A stretch of 64,000 nucleotides of DNA, taken from positions 347,608,243-347,672,242 of the forward strand of contig CM040121.1 of assembly GCA_022559845.1 (NCBI GenBank). Direction: 5' to 3'. Position 1 is the first letter of the stretch. Each line of letters opens with the position of its first letter. The stretch comes from Amorphophallus konjac (lineage: Eukaryota > Streptophyta > Magnoliopsida > Alismatales > Araceae). A model generated the notes under the pieces. It was given only the letters and a program-made list of their open reading frames with translations, made no database searches and was not told the origin of the DNA. Made by a program: the position numbers and the translations under genes. Shown here piece after piece: positions 45,126 through 57,068 of the stretch.

Positions 45126-46181
45126 TGTACAAGCTCTTTCTTTCTTTTTCTTTTCCCTTATGTACTTGCGAGAAAATCTTTTTTGGAAAGTATAATGGCG
45201 GCAATATTAAGTGCTGAATTGAATGTTCCTTACCGCTTTTGGCATGATTTAACTACCATATCTGTAGTTGTTGGGGAAGGCGCTGATTTTCTCTTCAGAT
45301 ATCGCGCGTGCCGATCTGTCAGATAACTGACATGGCACTGGCACCTTTCCACTTTTCCATGCCACCCTAAATGACTTGTCGCTTTGCGCGTCCCGCTGGG
45401 GGGGATGTTGGGAAATGAGGTAACAGTCTCAGGGAAGGCTCCTTTAGCGTGTTTTTAAGGGGAGAGTCATTTAAGGTGATCAGCTCCCCCTTCGGCCTAT
45501 AAAAGGTGCGAGGGGCATCTCCTCTTCCTTTCATCGCTTAAGGCCATCCCTGACGATTTCTCCTTCTTCCCTTTCCATGAAGTGTTGTGCTGTCGATCTC
45601 GGCGGAGCATGGAAAGCGCTTCGAAAGATGATGATGCGGACAATAATAGGAGGGAAGCTCCTGCTACTCCAGTTTGGAAGAGGGTTTGACAGTCAGAGGT
45701 CGGTTTGGGAGAGGGTTCAACATGCAGGAGCATGTCACCTTCCTGTCCCTGACCCGCCGACGCCATCCTGAGGGGAGGGGAAGCTCTTTAAGCTCCCTCC
45801 TTTCTCGTTGATCCTATCACCTAGAAGGGGAGATCTCTCAAGCTTCCTGTTCATTTGTCTTGGGTTGACTTCCCCCTTCTTTTTTTGTTGTCCTTCCAAT
45901 CCCTCTGGCACCTTTCTTTCGAGCCTCTCAAACCAACGGGGTCTGCTATCCCTTATCCGAGCCAGTTTCCGCACTAGGCAGAGTCAGTGGCTGGACATAG
46001 AAGTGCTTACCGAGTTGGCCGAGCGTTATGCTCGTGTCATAGTACCAGTGGATGTAATTTTTCTTTTTGCTAAACTGTATATTGTATTGGATGCGGCCTA
46101 CTTGATGTACACTAGTATTTAATGAAAAGAGAAGGATGTCATTTATTCTATTTTGCTTACATGTGCATGCTTGCCAGATGT
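45126..46181. mobile_element. Tat1 stretch between antisense ORF and pol
   Basis: No gene is seen. The sequence lies between the two converging reading frames. A G7 run followed by TGTTGGG (near 45401-45416) and TATAAAAGG on the + strand (near 45499) look like promoter or LTR-start signals, but I cannot find a matching end or target duplication. Confidence 0.5.
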
Positions 46182-48804
46182 TCAAAAGTAGAACTTTTGG
46201 AGTGTTGTCACATTCCATGTCCGAGGGACGACTGCTCCTTCCATGGTGGACAATCGATACGCCCCTTTCCCGAGTGTCTCGACCACTCGGTAGGGGCCTT
46301 CCCAGTTAGGGGCTAGCTTCCCCGCCGCTTCCAGTGGTCGAGAGACTTTGGCCTTTCTCAGGATGAAGTCCCCTGGCTGGAAATGTCTGTCTCAGACTCT
46401 GGAGTTGTAGTATCGAGTGACACGCCATTGGTATTCTGTCTGCTAGGTCGAGGTTTTCTAGCAGTTTCTGTTCGCTCACCTCAGATTTGAAGTGAACGAC
46501 TCGGAGAGAAGGATTGCCGACCTCCAATGGAATCACAGCCTCTGTGCCATACACCAGCTGGAAAGGTGTTTCATCGGTAGCCATTCTCGGAGTAGTTCGA
46601 TGCGACCATAGTATGCTCGGTAATTACTCGAGCCAGCTTCCCTTGGCCTTGTCGAGCTTAGTTTTGACGCCTTTCAAGATAGTTTTGTTGGCATTCTCGA
46701 CCAGTCCGTTGGCCTGAGAGTGGGCTACCGAAGTGAAGTGGTTGTGAATATTTAGGTCGGCACATCTGTCTCTAAAGTAATGAGAATCAAATTGCTGACC
46801 ATTATTGCTCACAATCACTCGGGGGACACCGTAGTGACAAATGATCGACTTCCAAACGAAACTCCACACGACTGATTCGGTTATCCAGGTGGTGGCCTCG
46901 GCCTCGATCCATTTGGTGAAATAGTCGATGGCGACGATGACGTACTTCTTCTGAGCCTGGGACGTGGGAAATGGTCCCAAAATATCAATCCCCCACCGAG
47001 CGAAGGGGTACGGCTCGGCAAGGGTGATGAGCTCTGCGGCGGGTTGGTGGATCAGATGGTCGAAGCGTTGACATCGGTAGCACTTCTGTACGTAGGTCGT
47101 GCAGTCGCGCTGGAGAGTGGGCCACCAGTAGCCTTGCCAAAGAAAGATCTTGGCGAGCGATCTTCCTCCTTGGTGCACGCCGCAAATGCCTTCGTGTACT
47201 TCCTGAACCGCTCGGCTGGCTTTGTCGACGCCGATGCACTTGAGGAGGGGACTGGAGAAAGACCTGCGGTACAACACATCATCCTGCATGACAAAACACC
47301 GAGCTTGGTACTTGAGTTTTCGAGCTTCCTGGGGGTCGGGAGGCTCTTGAGAATCCTGGAGCCAGGATATGTAGGGGGTCCGCCAGTCACTCGGGGGTGC
47401 TGGGTCAATGGTCATAAGCTCGGACTCAATGCTCGCGGAAGACCGACCGAGTACCTTCGGGGTCGAGGGAGGAGGCAAGGCGAGAGAGGGCGTTCGCTCG
47501 GGAGTTTTCCTCCTTGGCTATCCAGACTACCTCAAAGCTCTCAAAAAGTCGGGCCATCCTCTTGACCACCTGGAGGTACTTGATCATTTGTCCTTCCTGA
47601 GCTTCGTAATCACCGTTAACCTGACTAGTGACCAATTGGGAGTCGGCGTGGATCCTGACTCGCTCGGCCCCCAGTCGTCGAGCCATCCTGGCCCCCGAGA
47701 TAACGGCTTCATACTCTGAGGCATTGTTGGACACCTGGAAGTTTAATTTCAAGGTGTACCGCAGCTCTGCTCCTTCAGGGGACTTGAGAAGGATACCGGC
47801 ATCACTTCCGGCTGAGTTGGAGGACCCGTCGATGAATAGGTCCCAGGTGGGCCCGGGCATAGGTGGAGCTACCTCCTCAATTGGGACTGTGCTTTCGGTG
47901 ATGAAGTCCACGAGGGCCTTACCTTTGATGGGCGAGCGGGGGCGATACGAAATGTCGTAGGCCCCGAGCATGATGGCCCACGTGACAAGGCGTGCCGAGG
48001 CTTCAGGGTGAAAGAGAATCTTCTTCAGGGGTTCGCCGGTCAATATGACGATGGAGTGCCCTTGAAAATAGGGTCGGAGGCACTTGGCTGAGGTAACCAA
48101 TGCTAGCACGAGTTTCTCGATTGCGGGGTACCTTCTTTCAGCCTTATTAAGCACCTTGCTGGTATAGTAAACTGGTCTCTCGACCCCCGCGTCATTCTTG
48201 ACCAGGACTGAGCTCACTGTGGAAGGGGTCGCCGAGAGGTAAAGGTGTAGAGCTTCGCCCGAGACCGGCTTGGACAACACAGGGGGCGAGGCCAAAGATT
48301 CCTTGAGTTCGGCAAATGCCTTCTGACATTCCTCATCCCAGGCAAACGTAGCAGATGCCATTTTGGGTCCCCTCAATAATTTGAAGAAGGGTAGGCATCA
48401 TTCGGCCGCTCGGGATAGGAAGCGGTTGAGCGTAGCAATGCGCCCCGTAAGGCATTGGACGTCCTTGATGCAAGTGGGTGGCCGCATGTTAAGGATGGCC
48501 TGAACCTTGTCGGGGTTGGGCTCAATCCCACGCTGCGTTACCAGGAAGCCTAGGAACTTTTCGGATCTTACTCCGAAGGCACATTTAGCGGGATTGAGCT
48601 TCATGTTGCACCTCAGGAGGGTGTGGAAGGTCTCGACTAAGTCGACAAGATGGTCTTCGGCCTTCGGCGTTTTGATGAGCATATCATCAATGTAGGCCTC
48701 GACGTTCCGACCGAGTTGTCCCTCGAAGATGTGGTTGATCAGTCTCTGATATGTTGCTCTAGCATTCTTGAACCTGAACGGCATTCGGGTGTAGGAGTGT
48801 ACGC
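46182..48804 (-). pseudogene. Tat1 pol (reverse transcriptase end, two RNase H domains, integrase)
   Basis: Reading from 48804 down: the C-terminal part of reverse transcriptase (MPF.F.NA..TYQRL, EAYIDDMLIKT, 48784-48398), a first RNase H (LHLYLSATPS to YYTSKVL), then a second, archaeal-type RNase H (WDLFIDGSSN to LARR-like end, about 47900-47440), and integrase with the HHCC zinc finger (47250-47080) and DDE core. The second RNase H is diagnostic of the Tat clade. The integrase ends in a TLQKFYF block with TGA at 46182-46184. Breaks are a stop at 48398, a frameshift near 47450, a stop at 46624 and a frameshift near 46460. The second catalytic Asp of integrase is Asn (VSNNGQQF, near 46800). 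The N-terminal part is displaced by Tat2, inserted at 48804. Confidence 0.88.
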
Positions 48805-49534
48805 TGAAGAGGGGCGATCTCGCATTACTCCTGAGCTGGGAAGTAGATGTCCACGTACACTTGAAGTATGAACTGCATGAAGGGAAACATGTCAGAGGTG
48901 CCCAGGGTTGGAACTCCGGGGAAGACCCTCCGATGCCTAAGTCAGCAAGTGTAGTAGAGCACTGGCGCGAAGGGAGGAATCAGGAGGAATATGGAGACGC
49001 GAGATCCCTCTCCACCAAGAGGTGAAGTGGTTCCTGTTCAGGGTTTTAGGCGTCTCTTTTCTTACCTTCTTTCGGCAGGGTTCTTCCAGTTGAAATAGTG
49101 GCCCGTTGAGTGAATGATCCCTATAAGCTGAGGAGACTGGGGGGGTTATGTCCTCCTCGTGGCCTCTTTATAGCCCGCGGACTCTTGGTTTCCCCTATCC
49201 CCTTGAGCTCCTGGCTTTTAAAGGACACGTAACGGCCGTATTAATAAGCTTCCATCAGTTGGTCCGAGCATGAGGCATTGACTCTGGAGGGGCCTCCCGA
49301 GCAATGAGTGAATGACTAGGGCAGAGAATGCGGGGCTCCGAAGGAGCTCTCCCGATCGAACTAATGCTCGGACTTCCCAACCCGAAGGCCGCCTAGGAAG
49401 CGCTTGTTCCGAGTGAGTTATTGGGCTTATATTGAGTGGGCCCGATGGCTACCACTTCAAGGAGTTGGGTCTCCTTCGATCCGGTTGGCCCTCTTTTGGC
49501 CTCTCCGTACGGGCGATGAGATTTCCCCTCTCCA
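48805..49534 (-). mobile_element. 3' LTR of Tat2
   Basis: TGAAGAGGGG to CCCCTCTCCA, 730 bp, with a 10-base inverted repeat at its ends. It is followed by the polypurine tract at 49535-49551. It interrupts the reverse transcriptase of Tat1, and the five bases before it (tacgc) would be the target duplication; its other copy is beyond the window. Tat2 therefore landed in an older Tat1. Confidence 0.82.
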
Positions 49535-49551
49535 CTTGTCCCCCTCCTACT
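49535..49551 (-). promoter_or_regulatory. Polypurine tract of Tat2
   Basis: On the minus strand GTAGGAGGGGGACAAG lies directly inside the 3' LTR. The same sequence is found in Tat1. Confidence 0.65.
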
Positions 49552-49641
49552 CCCGAGCCAAAATTAGGCTCGGACGAGTAGCATTTGGGCTGGACTTTTT
49601 GTGGCTCTGGTTGGGTAGAGAATTCTCTCTGGTAGGGGCCG

Positions 49642-52340
49642 TGTAAGACCCCGAGTTTCTGTACAAATATTAAAATTCGTAAATAGTAAATGTTGAATAG
49701 TGACTGTGGTAAATAGTAAATAGTAAAATTTTTGACTATCATATAAAAATTCCGAAAAATGGTAGTTAATTAGTAAAGACCATGGTAAACACTTTGGTCT
49801 TCTGTACTTGACCCTAATAAAATCATTTACATGGCTTAATCAGTGATTTAAGCCTGACTTAAAAACGCGGAAAACACTATTCATACGAAAATACAACTAC
49901 CTTAGAAAAATTTGTAAAAATCACATCTGATAGAGGGTATTTTTCTTAGCAACTTTGTCTTCTGAAGTTTCATCGATAAAAATCAGAAACTCTCTCTATC
50001 GACTAAACCGTTGAACATTGGGTTAAATTATTATTTTAATCTTAAGATTGGGAGATTAACAATAAACCTCGTGATAAAATTCCATAAAAATCATATTATG
50101 AAAGAGCATGTCTTGATTAGTAATTTTGTCTTTTGGGTCCAATTCATTAAAAATCATTTAGTAACATTAAATTGAGGTCTTAGTTAACCATTCCTTAATC
50201 TTTTGGATTAGGCTTAGATTAGGCTAACCTTACCTTGAGAAACACGTGAAACCGTGTTTTGGTTGGCAGAAACACGTTGTCAACAATGCAAAGGATTTTG
50301 TGGCTCTGACCAAACCGTGTGTGAAGATTAAACACTCCTCTTCCAAACCTATAAGTAGAGGAAGCCCCCCTTAAACATTTCTTAAACACAAAAGAGTTCT
50401 TGCTGCTGTGAAGAAGCTCTGCAAGTCTACTGTTCATCTTCTTCCCCATTCATCTTTCCTTATTTCATCGGTTAAGGTAGGTAACCATGGCACAAACCTT
50501 GAATTTGATAAATGGAATGAAAGGGCATCATGTTAGCTTGTAGAAACCATACTTTTCCATTTATTTACGTACTCAAATGCATGAATTGAAGCCTTAAACG
50601 CCGGATTTATGCTTCTGTTTCGCTGTTCCCGTGTTACAGGGATTAACGGTTCCAATCGGACCACTTTATCTCTTAGACGGCTCAGAACTGCCCGCCCGAC
50701 TTATACAAACGGCCCAATTAGAACCGCCCGCCTTGTATAAAACGGCCCAATGATAACCGTTTTACAGCCAGTAGGTTTAACGGCCCACTGTCATCCGTTT
50801 AACTTCCAGAAAACTGATTTTTTTTTGCTATTTGACCCATTTAACAATGTTAATTAGTAAAAATTGACAATCCACATAAATAATAGATAATGACATGAGT
50901 AAATTTCTGTTATTTGCAATATCTATTTTGATAAATTGTTTAAAGTGAAAATCATTGAAATTCACTTGTAACTTTGGATAAATTGAATAAGTATGGTAAA
51001 TAGCTAAACTTTACCATAGGTAATTTCTGTAAATTACTGTAAACCAGAAAATTACTGGCCGACTTATGGCAAGTCTTTGACCAATTAGCCGGACACTCCA
51101 TCCGGTAAACTTTACATTTTTACCGTAGAACATTTTTACCGTGGTAAATTACGGTTACATCATGACTATTGTTTTAACTTGATTAATTGACCGATTACCC
51201 TTGGATAATCTTCGGTCATATTTGAGCCCGGAATTGATCAATGGACATTAAACTGAAATTGGTTGGTTTAATTGTTATTGGCAACCCGGTGACTATTTTG
51301 CATAAATTATCTTATAATTAGATATTATCGTTATGCTTAATACGGATTCTCTTGAACCGTATTTCTTAAAATACGACCCGAATGGTTCGTATATTCGTTC
51401 TTCGGAACTTACTTCTCTCTCTCGAACGGCTTACTGTCAACCGTTCATTCTTGGCCCCGTGACTCGTTACTCATGTGAGTACGGCCCGGTGTTTGCCGTA
51501 CGACTATCTTGTTTTGGGTTTTTCATCGTGGTTATACTCTTGAATCAAAGGAGGCGAGTGTCGTCCTTTACATCTTGTACCCGACAGAAATTCATCTGAT
51601 TATATTGGCCATAATTGACTATGTCTAGACGGGGGATCGGTGATCCAATTGAAATGAAATGCCAACGCATCATAAGGGCCCGGTCTGGTCCTGGGGAGAG
51701 CGCCCGAAAAGATATTGAGCCCATTAGGATGTTTATGACAGGGTGAGGCATTGCACCCGAATACTTGACTTGACATGTTACGTCTATGACAAACTCTTGT
51801 TACTTGACTCGTGCGTATTTACTTGGTTACATGTGTAAGATACTTGCTGGCCAAATTATCTACTGTTACTTTACTTGTTCATTACTTGGTAAATTATTAT
51901 ATTTCTTGACCTTGCAAGATATCTTTTACATTGTTTCTTTTATCGTATCGTCATTCTTTATTTACTGCATTTCATATAAATTGGAAATCAATGGTTAATT
52001 ACGTAAACCTGTTTGTGGTTATCTACTGAGCGCGTTTAGCTCACTCCTACTTTTCCCCTCTTTCCAGGTGATGAACTTGTCGGGAATGGACTGGAGTGAT
52101 ATCGAGAGATAGTTTTAGTTTATTGAGTCAGTTTGTACCCTTAGTATTAGTGAGAGATTGTTCTAGTATTTTACTTATTATTTGGATGTAGTTGTTCTAC
52201 CCAGTGTACTCAACTTTATTATCAATAAAACTCTGATTATTATCCTTTCCAACCTTTTGTGCAATGGTTTGCAATGGTTCGGAATTATTGCACGCTTGCC
52301 CCTAACCGTACGTCCCGAGATTCCGCATCGGGGCGTGACA
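49642..52340 (+). repeat. Tekay 5' LTR
   Basis: 2699 bp, TGTAAGACCCCGAG to CATCGGGGCGTGACA. The inner ends CCCCGA and TCGGGG form an inverted repeat. It is AT-rich, with no credible coding sequence. Confidence 0.96.
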
Positions 52341-52347
52341 GTTTAGT

Positions 52348-52360
52348 TGGTATCAGAGCC
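52348..52360 (+). promoter_or_regulatory. Tekay primer binding site
   Basis: TGGTATCAGAGCC, seven bases after the LTR end. It is complementary to initiator methionine tRNA. Confidence 0.92.
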
Positions 52361-52570
52361 TAGGTCAATTTGTCCTAGGTATTTCACTTTAATGTTATAG
52401 GTTTATTGGTTATAGGCTTAAGAAAACAACCTTGTGAGAATTGGGTAGAAATTTGGGTTAAGTTATTTAACCATAATCATGTTCTTCTTATCTAGTTCTT
52501 CTCTTCTCATCTAAGAAGTTCTTCTCTCATAAATAATCCGAGTAACTATTTTATAGGCACTTAACTAGAA

Positions 52571-55500
52571 ATGGCAGCCAATCGTGCTGAGATGAGGAAT
52601 TTACAGCGTACAGTTCAAGGACTTACGCAAGCCTTGAATGCACTGGCTCAGGCAGGAGCTGGAGCTGGAGCTGGAGCGGCACCTCATGGCGCAGCTCATG
52701 GCACTGGTGATTTATATCAGAATTTCCGAGGAATGAACCCGCCTAGATTCGCTGGTTCAACTGATCCCGATGAAGCCGAGAATTGGCTCGACGAGATGGC
52801 AAGAATTTTTGAGGTCATGCAATGCACTGACCAAGAACGTGTTCTTTTATCCGTTTTCCAACTGGAACGTGATGCACGTGCTTGGTGGGAGTCTGTTAAG
52901 CCGACTCTCGGAGATCAACAAGTCTCGTGGGAGGAATTCGAGGAATATTTCAATGATAAATATTTTTCTGACCGCGTGCAAGAAAAGAAGGGAGTAGAAT
53001 TCGCAGCTTTTAAACAGCGAAGTTTATCGGTATCAGAATATGAGGCTCAGTTTTCACGACTCTCTCGTTATGCAAGACATCTTATTTCGACTGAGAGAAT
53101 GAAGGCGAAGCGTTTCCTCAATGGTCTTCGACCTCATTATATCAATCAACTTGCACCACTGGAAATTTCTACATATTCTGAGATGGTAAGAAAGGCACAA
53201 ATATTAGAAGATACTTTGGAAATGACTGAAAGGATTAGTGGTCAAGGTAACAAGAAAGAGCAACCGAAGGCACTCAAGAATGTTAAACCTGGATTTGGCA
53301 CTGACCCGAGCAAGAAAAGACCCTTTACTAGTTCTGGTTCAAGTTCTGGTTCTGGTTCGTGGAAAGGCAAAATGCCGCGACAAGAAGACAAGAAATCTGA
53401 TTCTATGATTCCATTCAAGGGCGTATGCCGATATTGTGATCGTCCTGGTCACAAGATGGAAGATTGTTGGCGCAAGCTAGGTGCATGTCTGCGGTGTGGA
53501 AGCAAAGAACACCGTATACCCAACTGTCCTTTATTATCGGAACAAGCTATCCCGGCAAAACCTCTGAATTTCAAGAAGCCTCAAGGCAGGCTCCAGGCTC
53601 TCCATGCAAAGGAAAAAGATATCGCCGAGGAGGGTGGACTCGTCGAAGGTACTCTTGTTATATTCGACTTGCCAGCTTTTGTTCTAATTGATACTGGTGC
53701 AACACATTCTTTTATTTCACGGAGATTTGCTAAATCTTTAGCTATGACACCTGCTTTGTTGAGTTCTCCGTTAGAAATATCAACCCCTATTGGTTCTAAA
53801 TCAGCAATTCAGCATTACTATCCTTCTAGTAAGGTTATGGTAAACGATCAGAATTTTCCAGCTGATTTGATTTGTATGGACATGAAGGATTACGATGTAA
53901 TCCTAGGAGCTGATTGGTTGGCTCGGTATGAGGCCAATGTTCATTGTAGTTCTTGTTCCGTGTCTTTTTCTAGACACCCCGGATTATCCTTCAAGGGAGT
54001 GAAACACCCTAGTTCTATCTCTCTTATCTCGACTCTTCGTGCTGATAAGTTATTGAGGCGTGGATGCGAAGCTTTTCTGGCTTTTGTTCTTGCGTCCCCT
54101 GAACAGCAGATGGAGATTAAGGACATTTCTATTGTCCGAGAATTTCCGGACGTATTTCCAGAGGAGTTACCAGGACTTCCGCCTCTGCGTGAAGTTACAT
54201 TCTCTATTGATCTTATTCCTGGATCGTCTCCTGTTTCTAAAGCCCCTTATCGCATGTCTCCTGCGGAATTACGGGAATTGAAGCAGCAATTATTGGAATT
54301 ACTCGAGAAGGGTTTTATTCGCCCGAGTGTTTCCCCTTGGGGAGCTCCTGTATTGTTTGTTCGGAAGAAAGATGGTTTGATGAGATTATGCATCGATTAT
54401 CGGCAACTTAACCAGTTGACTGTCAAGAACAAGTATCCTTTGCCAAGGATTGATGAGTTATTTGACCAGATTACTGGAGCTTCTTATTTTTCTAAGATCG
54501 ATCTTCGATCTGGATATCACCAGTTACGGATTAAAGAAGAGGATATTTATAAATCAGCTTTCCGTAGCCGGTATGGCCATTATGAGTTTGTCGTTATGCC
54601 TTTTGGGTTAACGAATGCACCGGCAGCTTTCATGCAGTTAATGAACAGTGTGTTCCGACCCTACCTTGATCAATGGGTTGTGGTATTCATAGATGATATT
54701 TTGATATATTCCAAGAGTGAAAGAGAACATGCCGAGCATCTGAGGATGGCTTTGCAATTATTGAGAGATCACCAATTATATGCTAAGTTGAGCAAGTGTG
54801 ATTTCTGGTTACAAGAGGTGTCTTTTCTAGGACATATTATTACCAAGGATGGTATTTCTGTAGATCCATCGAAGGTGGAAGCAGTAAAGAATTGGGAACA
54901 ACCTACCAGTGTTACTGAAGTGAGGAGTTTTCTTGGCCTGGCTGGTTACTATCGAAGGTTTATTCAAGATTTCTCTAAGATTGCGGTACCTCTGACGAAG
55001 TTAACCCGCAAAGAGATTAAGTTTGAGTGGCCAATTGAATGCCAACGGAGTTTTCAGACTCTGAAGGATTGTCTGACTACTGCCCCTATTTTAACCTTAC
55101 CTTCTGGTGAGGGTGGTTTAGTGGTTTACACTGATGCTTCTGGTATTGGCTTAGGCTGTGTGCTTATGCAGCACGGCAAGGTGATTGCCTATTCTTCTAG
55201 GCAGTTAAGAAAGCATGAAGTTAATTATCCAGTTCATGATTTGGAATTGGCAGCCGTGGTATTTGCTTTGAAGATTTGGAGGCACTACTTATATGGTGAA
55301 TCATTTACGGTATTTTCGGATCACAAAAGTCTGAAATACTTATTTTCTCAAAAGGAATTGAACACGAGACAAAGAAGATGGTTGGAGTATATAAAGGATT
55401 TCGACTTTTCTATTGAGTATCACTCGGGCAAAGGCAATGTGGTTGCTGATGCTTTAAGTCGGAAGCCTGTGGCTAAGATATCTAGTCTTATGTTACAAGA

Positions 55501-57007
55501 ATGGAAATTACTGGAGCAAATGGCTAGTCTGGATATCAATATTGATAATGACCGGATATTGATTTCCCAGTTGCAACTGAAGCCCGAATTGTTGGTAGAA
55601 ATCAAGTTATTGCAAGATATTGATCCCGAGCTAGTCGAGATTAAGGAAAGCTTGAGTAGCAGACCTGATTTCTCGATAGCCGACGATGGAAGATTATTAT
55701 TTCAAGGTAGAACTTGTGTACCGAATGAGGCTAATATAAAGAATCGGATTCTTGAAGAAGCCCATAGATCCAAATATACTATCCATCCGGGAGGCACTAA
55801 GATGTTCAAGGATTTGAAAAGGTCATTTTGGTGGCCGAACATGAAAAGGGAAATTGCAAATTTCGTGAGTACATGTCTTGTTTGTCAACAAGTAAAGGCC
55901 GAGCATTTCAGACCGGCAGGTAAATTGAAACCACTTGATATACCCCAATGGAAGTGGGAGAGTATTGGTATGGATTTCATTCTGGGTCTTCCTAAGACTC
56001 GAGGTGGTTATGATGCTATATGGGTAATTGTGGATCGACTGACTAAATCCGCACATTTCTTATCTATTAAGTCCAAGTGGACAGTCGATGTGCTGGCAGC
56101 ATTATATTTAAAGGAAGTGGTTAGGCTTCATGGTATCCCAGTCAACATTATATCCGATAGAGATCCGAGATTTACTTCTCATTTTTGGAAAGGATTGCAA
56201 GAATCTCTTGGTACCCGTCTGAATTTTAGCACTGCATTTCATCCGCAAACAGATGGACAGACCGAGAGAACTAATCAAATAGTGGAAGATATGTTGAGAG
56301 CTTGTATGATCGACTTCGGTGGAAGTTGGAGCGATCATTTAGCATTGATAGAATTCGCCTACAACAATAGTTATCAATCCAGCATACAGATGACACCTTT
56401 CGAGGCTTTGTATGGAAGGAGCTGTCGTTCTCCATTATGTTGGGATGAGGTTGGCGAGAAGCAATGGCTTGGACATGATCTTATCTCGGAGTCATCACAA
56501 AATATTCGTATTATCCGAGACCGGTTACTTGTGGCTCAATCGAGGTAAAAGAGCTATGCTGATAATAGAAGAAGAGATTTGAAATTTCAAATTGGCGAGC
56601 ATGTGTTCTTAAAAGTCTCTCCTTCAAGAGGTATTCGTCGATTCGGTATTCATGGCAAGTTAAGCCCAAGGTATATTGGTCCATTTGAGATCCTTGATCG
56701 AGTGGGTGAAGTCGCCTATAGATTGGCCTTACCTCCTCAATTATCTGGTGTACATAACATATTCCATGTATCTATGCTTCGGAAATACGTGTACGACCCT
56801 AGTCACATCATTCAACATGTGGACTTTGAATTTAAGAAGGATCTATCTTATGAAGAAAGACCAGTGAAGGTTCTGGATCGGAAAGAGCAACAACTTCGAA
56901 ATCGTTACATACCGATGGTTAAAATCCAATGGAGTCGGCGTGGAATAGAGGAAGCTACATGGGAATCCGAGGACGCCATACGGAAGCGTTATCCCGATCT
57001 ATTCTAG
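52571..57007 (+). CDS. gag-pol: Tekay gag-pol-chromodomain polyprotein, one internal stop
   Basis: A single frame of 1,479 codons from ATG 52571 to TAG 57005-57007. Domains by residue: gag capsid (about 50-220); two zinc knuckles [14 protein letters not shown] and [14 protein letters not shown] (about 285-320); aspartic protease LIDTGATHS (about 372); reverse transcriptase with LCIDYRQLN and catalytic FIDD (about 606-790); RNase H VYTDASG to VADALSRK (about 850-960); integrase zinc finger (about 1063-1110) and DDE core ([23 protein letters not shown]); a GPF/Y-like module; and a C-terminal chromodomain ([10 protein letters not shown] to [17 protein letters not shown]), which in chromoviruses guides integration to marked chromatin. 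The only break is TAA at 56546-56548, between integrase core and the GPF/Y part, a single C-to-T change from a Gln codon. All catalytic residues I can see are kept. Truncation at the stop would remove the chromodomain. Confidence 0.96.
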
Positions 57008-57055
57008 GTGAGCTATTATATTTTGGTCCAGTGAATTTGGAGGACCAAATTCTTT

Positions 57056-57068
57056 AAGTGGGGGAGGG
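57056..57068 (+). promoter_or_regulatory. Tekay polypurine tract
   Basis: AAGTGGGGGAGGG directly before the 3' LTR. Confidence 0.9.

Noticed and set aside
45401..45530. Separate LTR start (G7 run, TGTTGGG, then TATAAAAGG) between Tat1 antisense ORF and pol
   Set aside because: No matching LTR end, partner copy or target duplication could be found.
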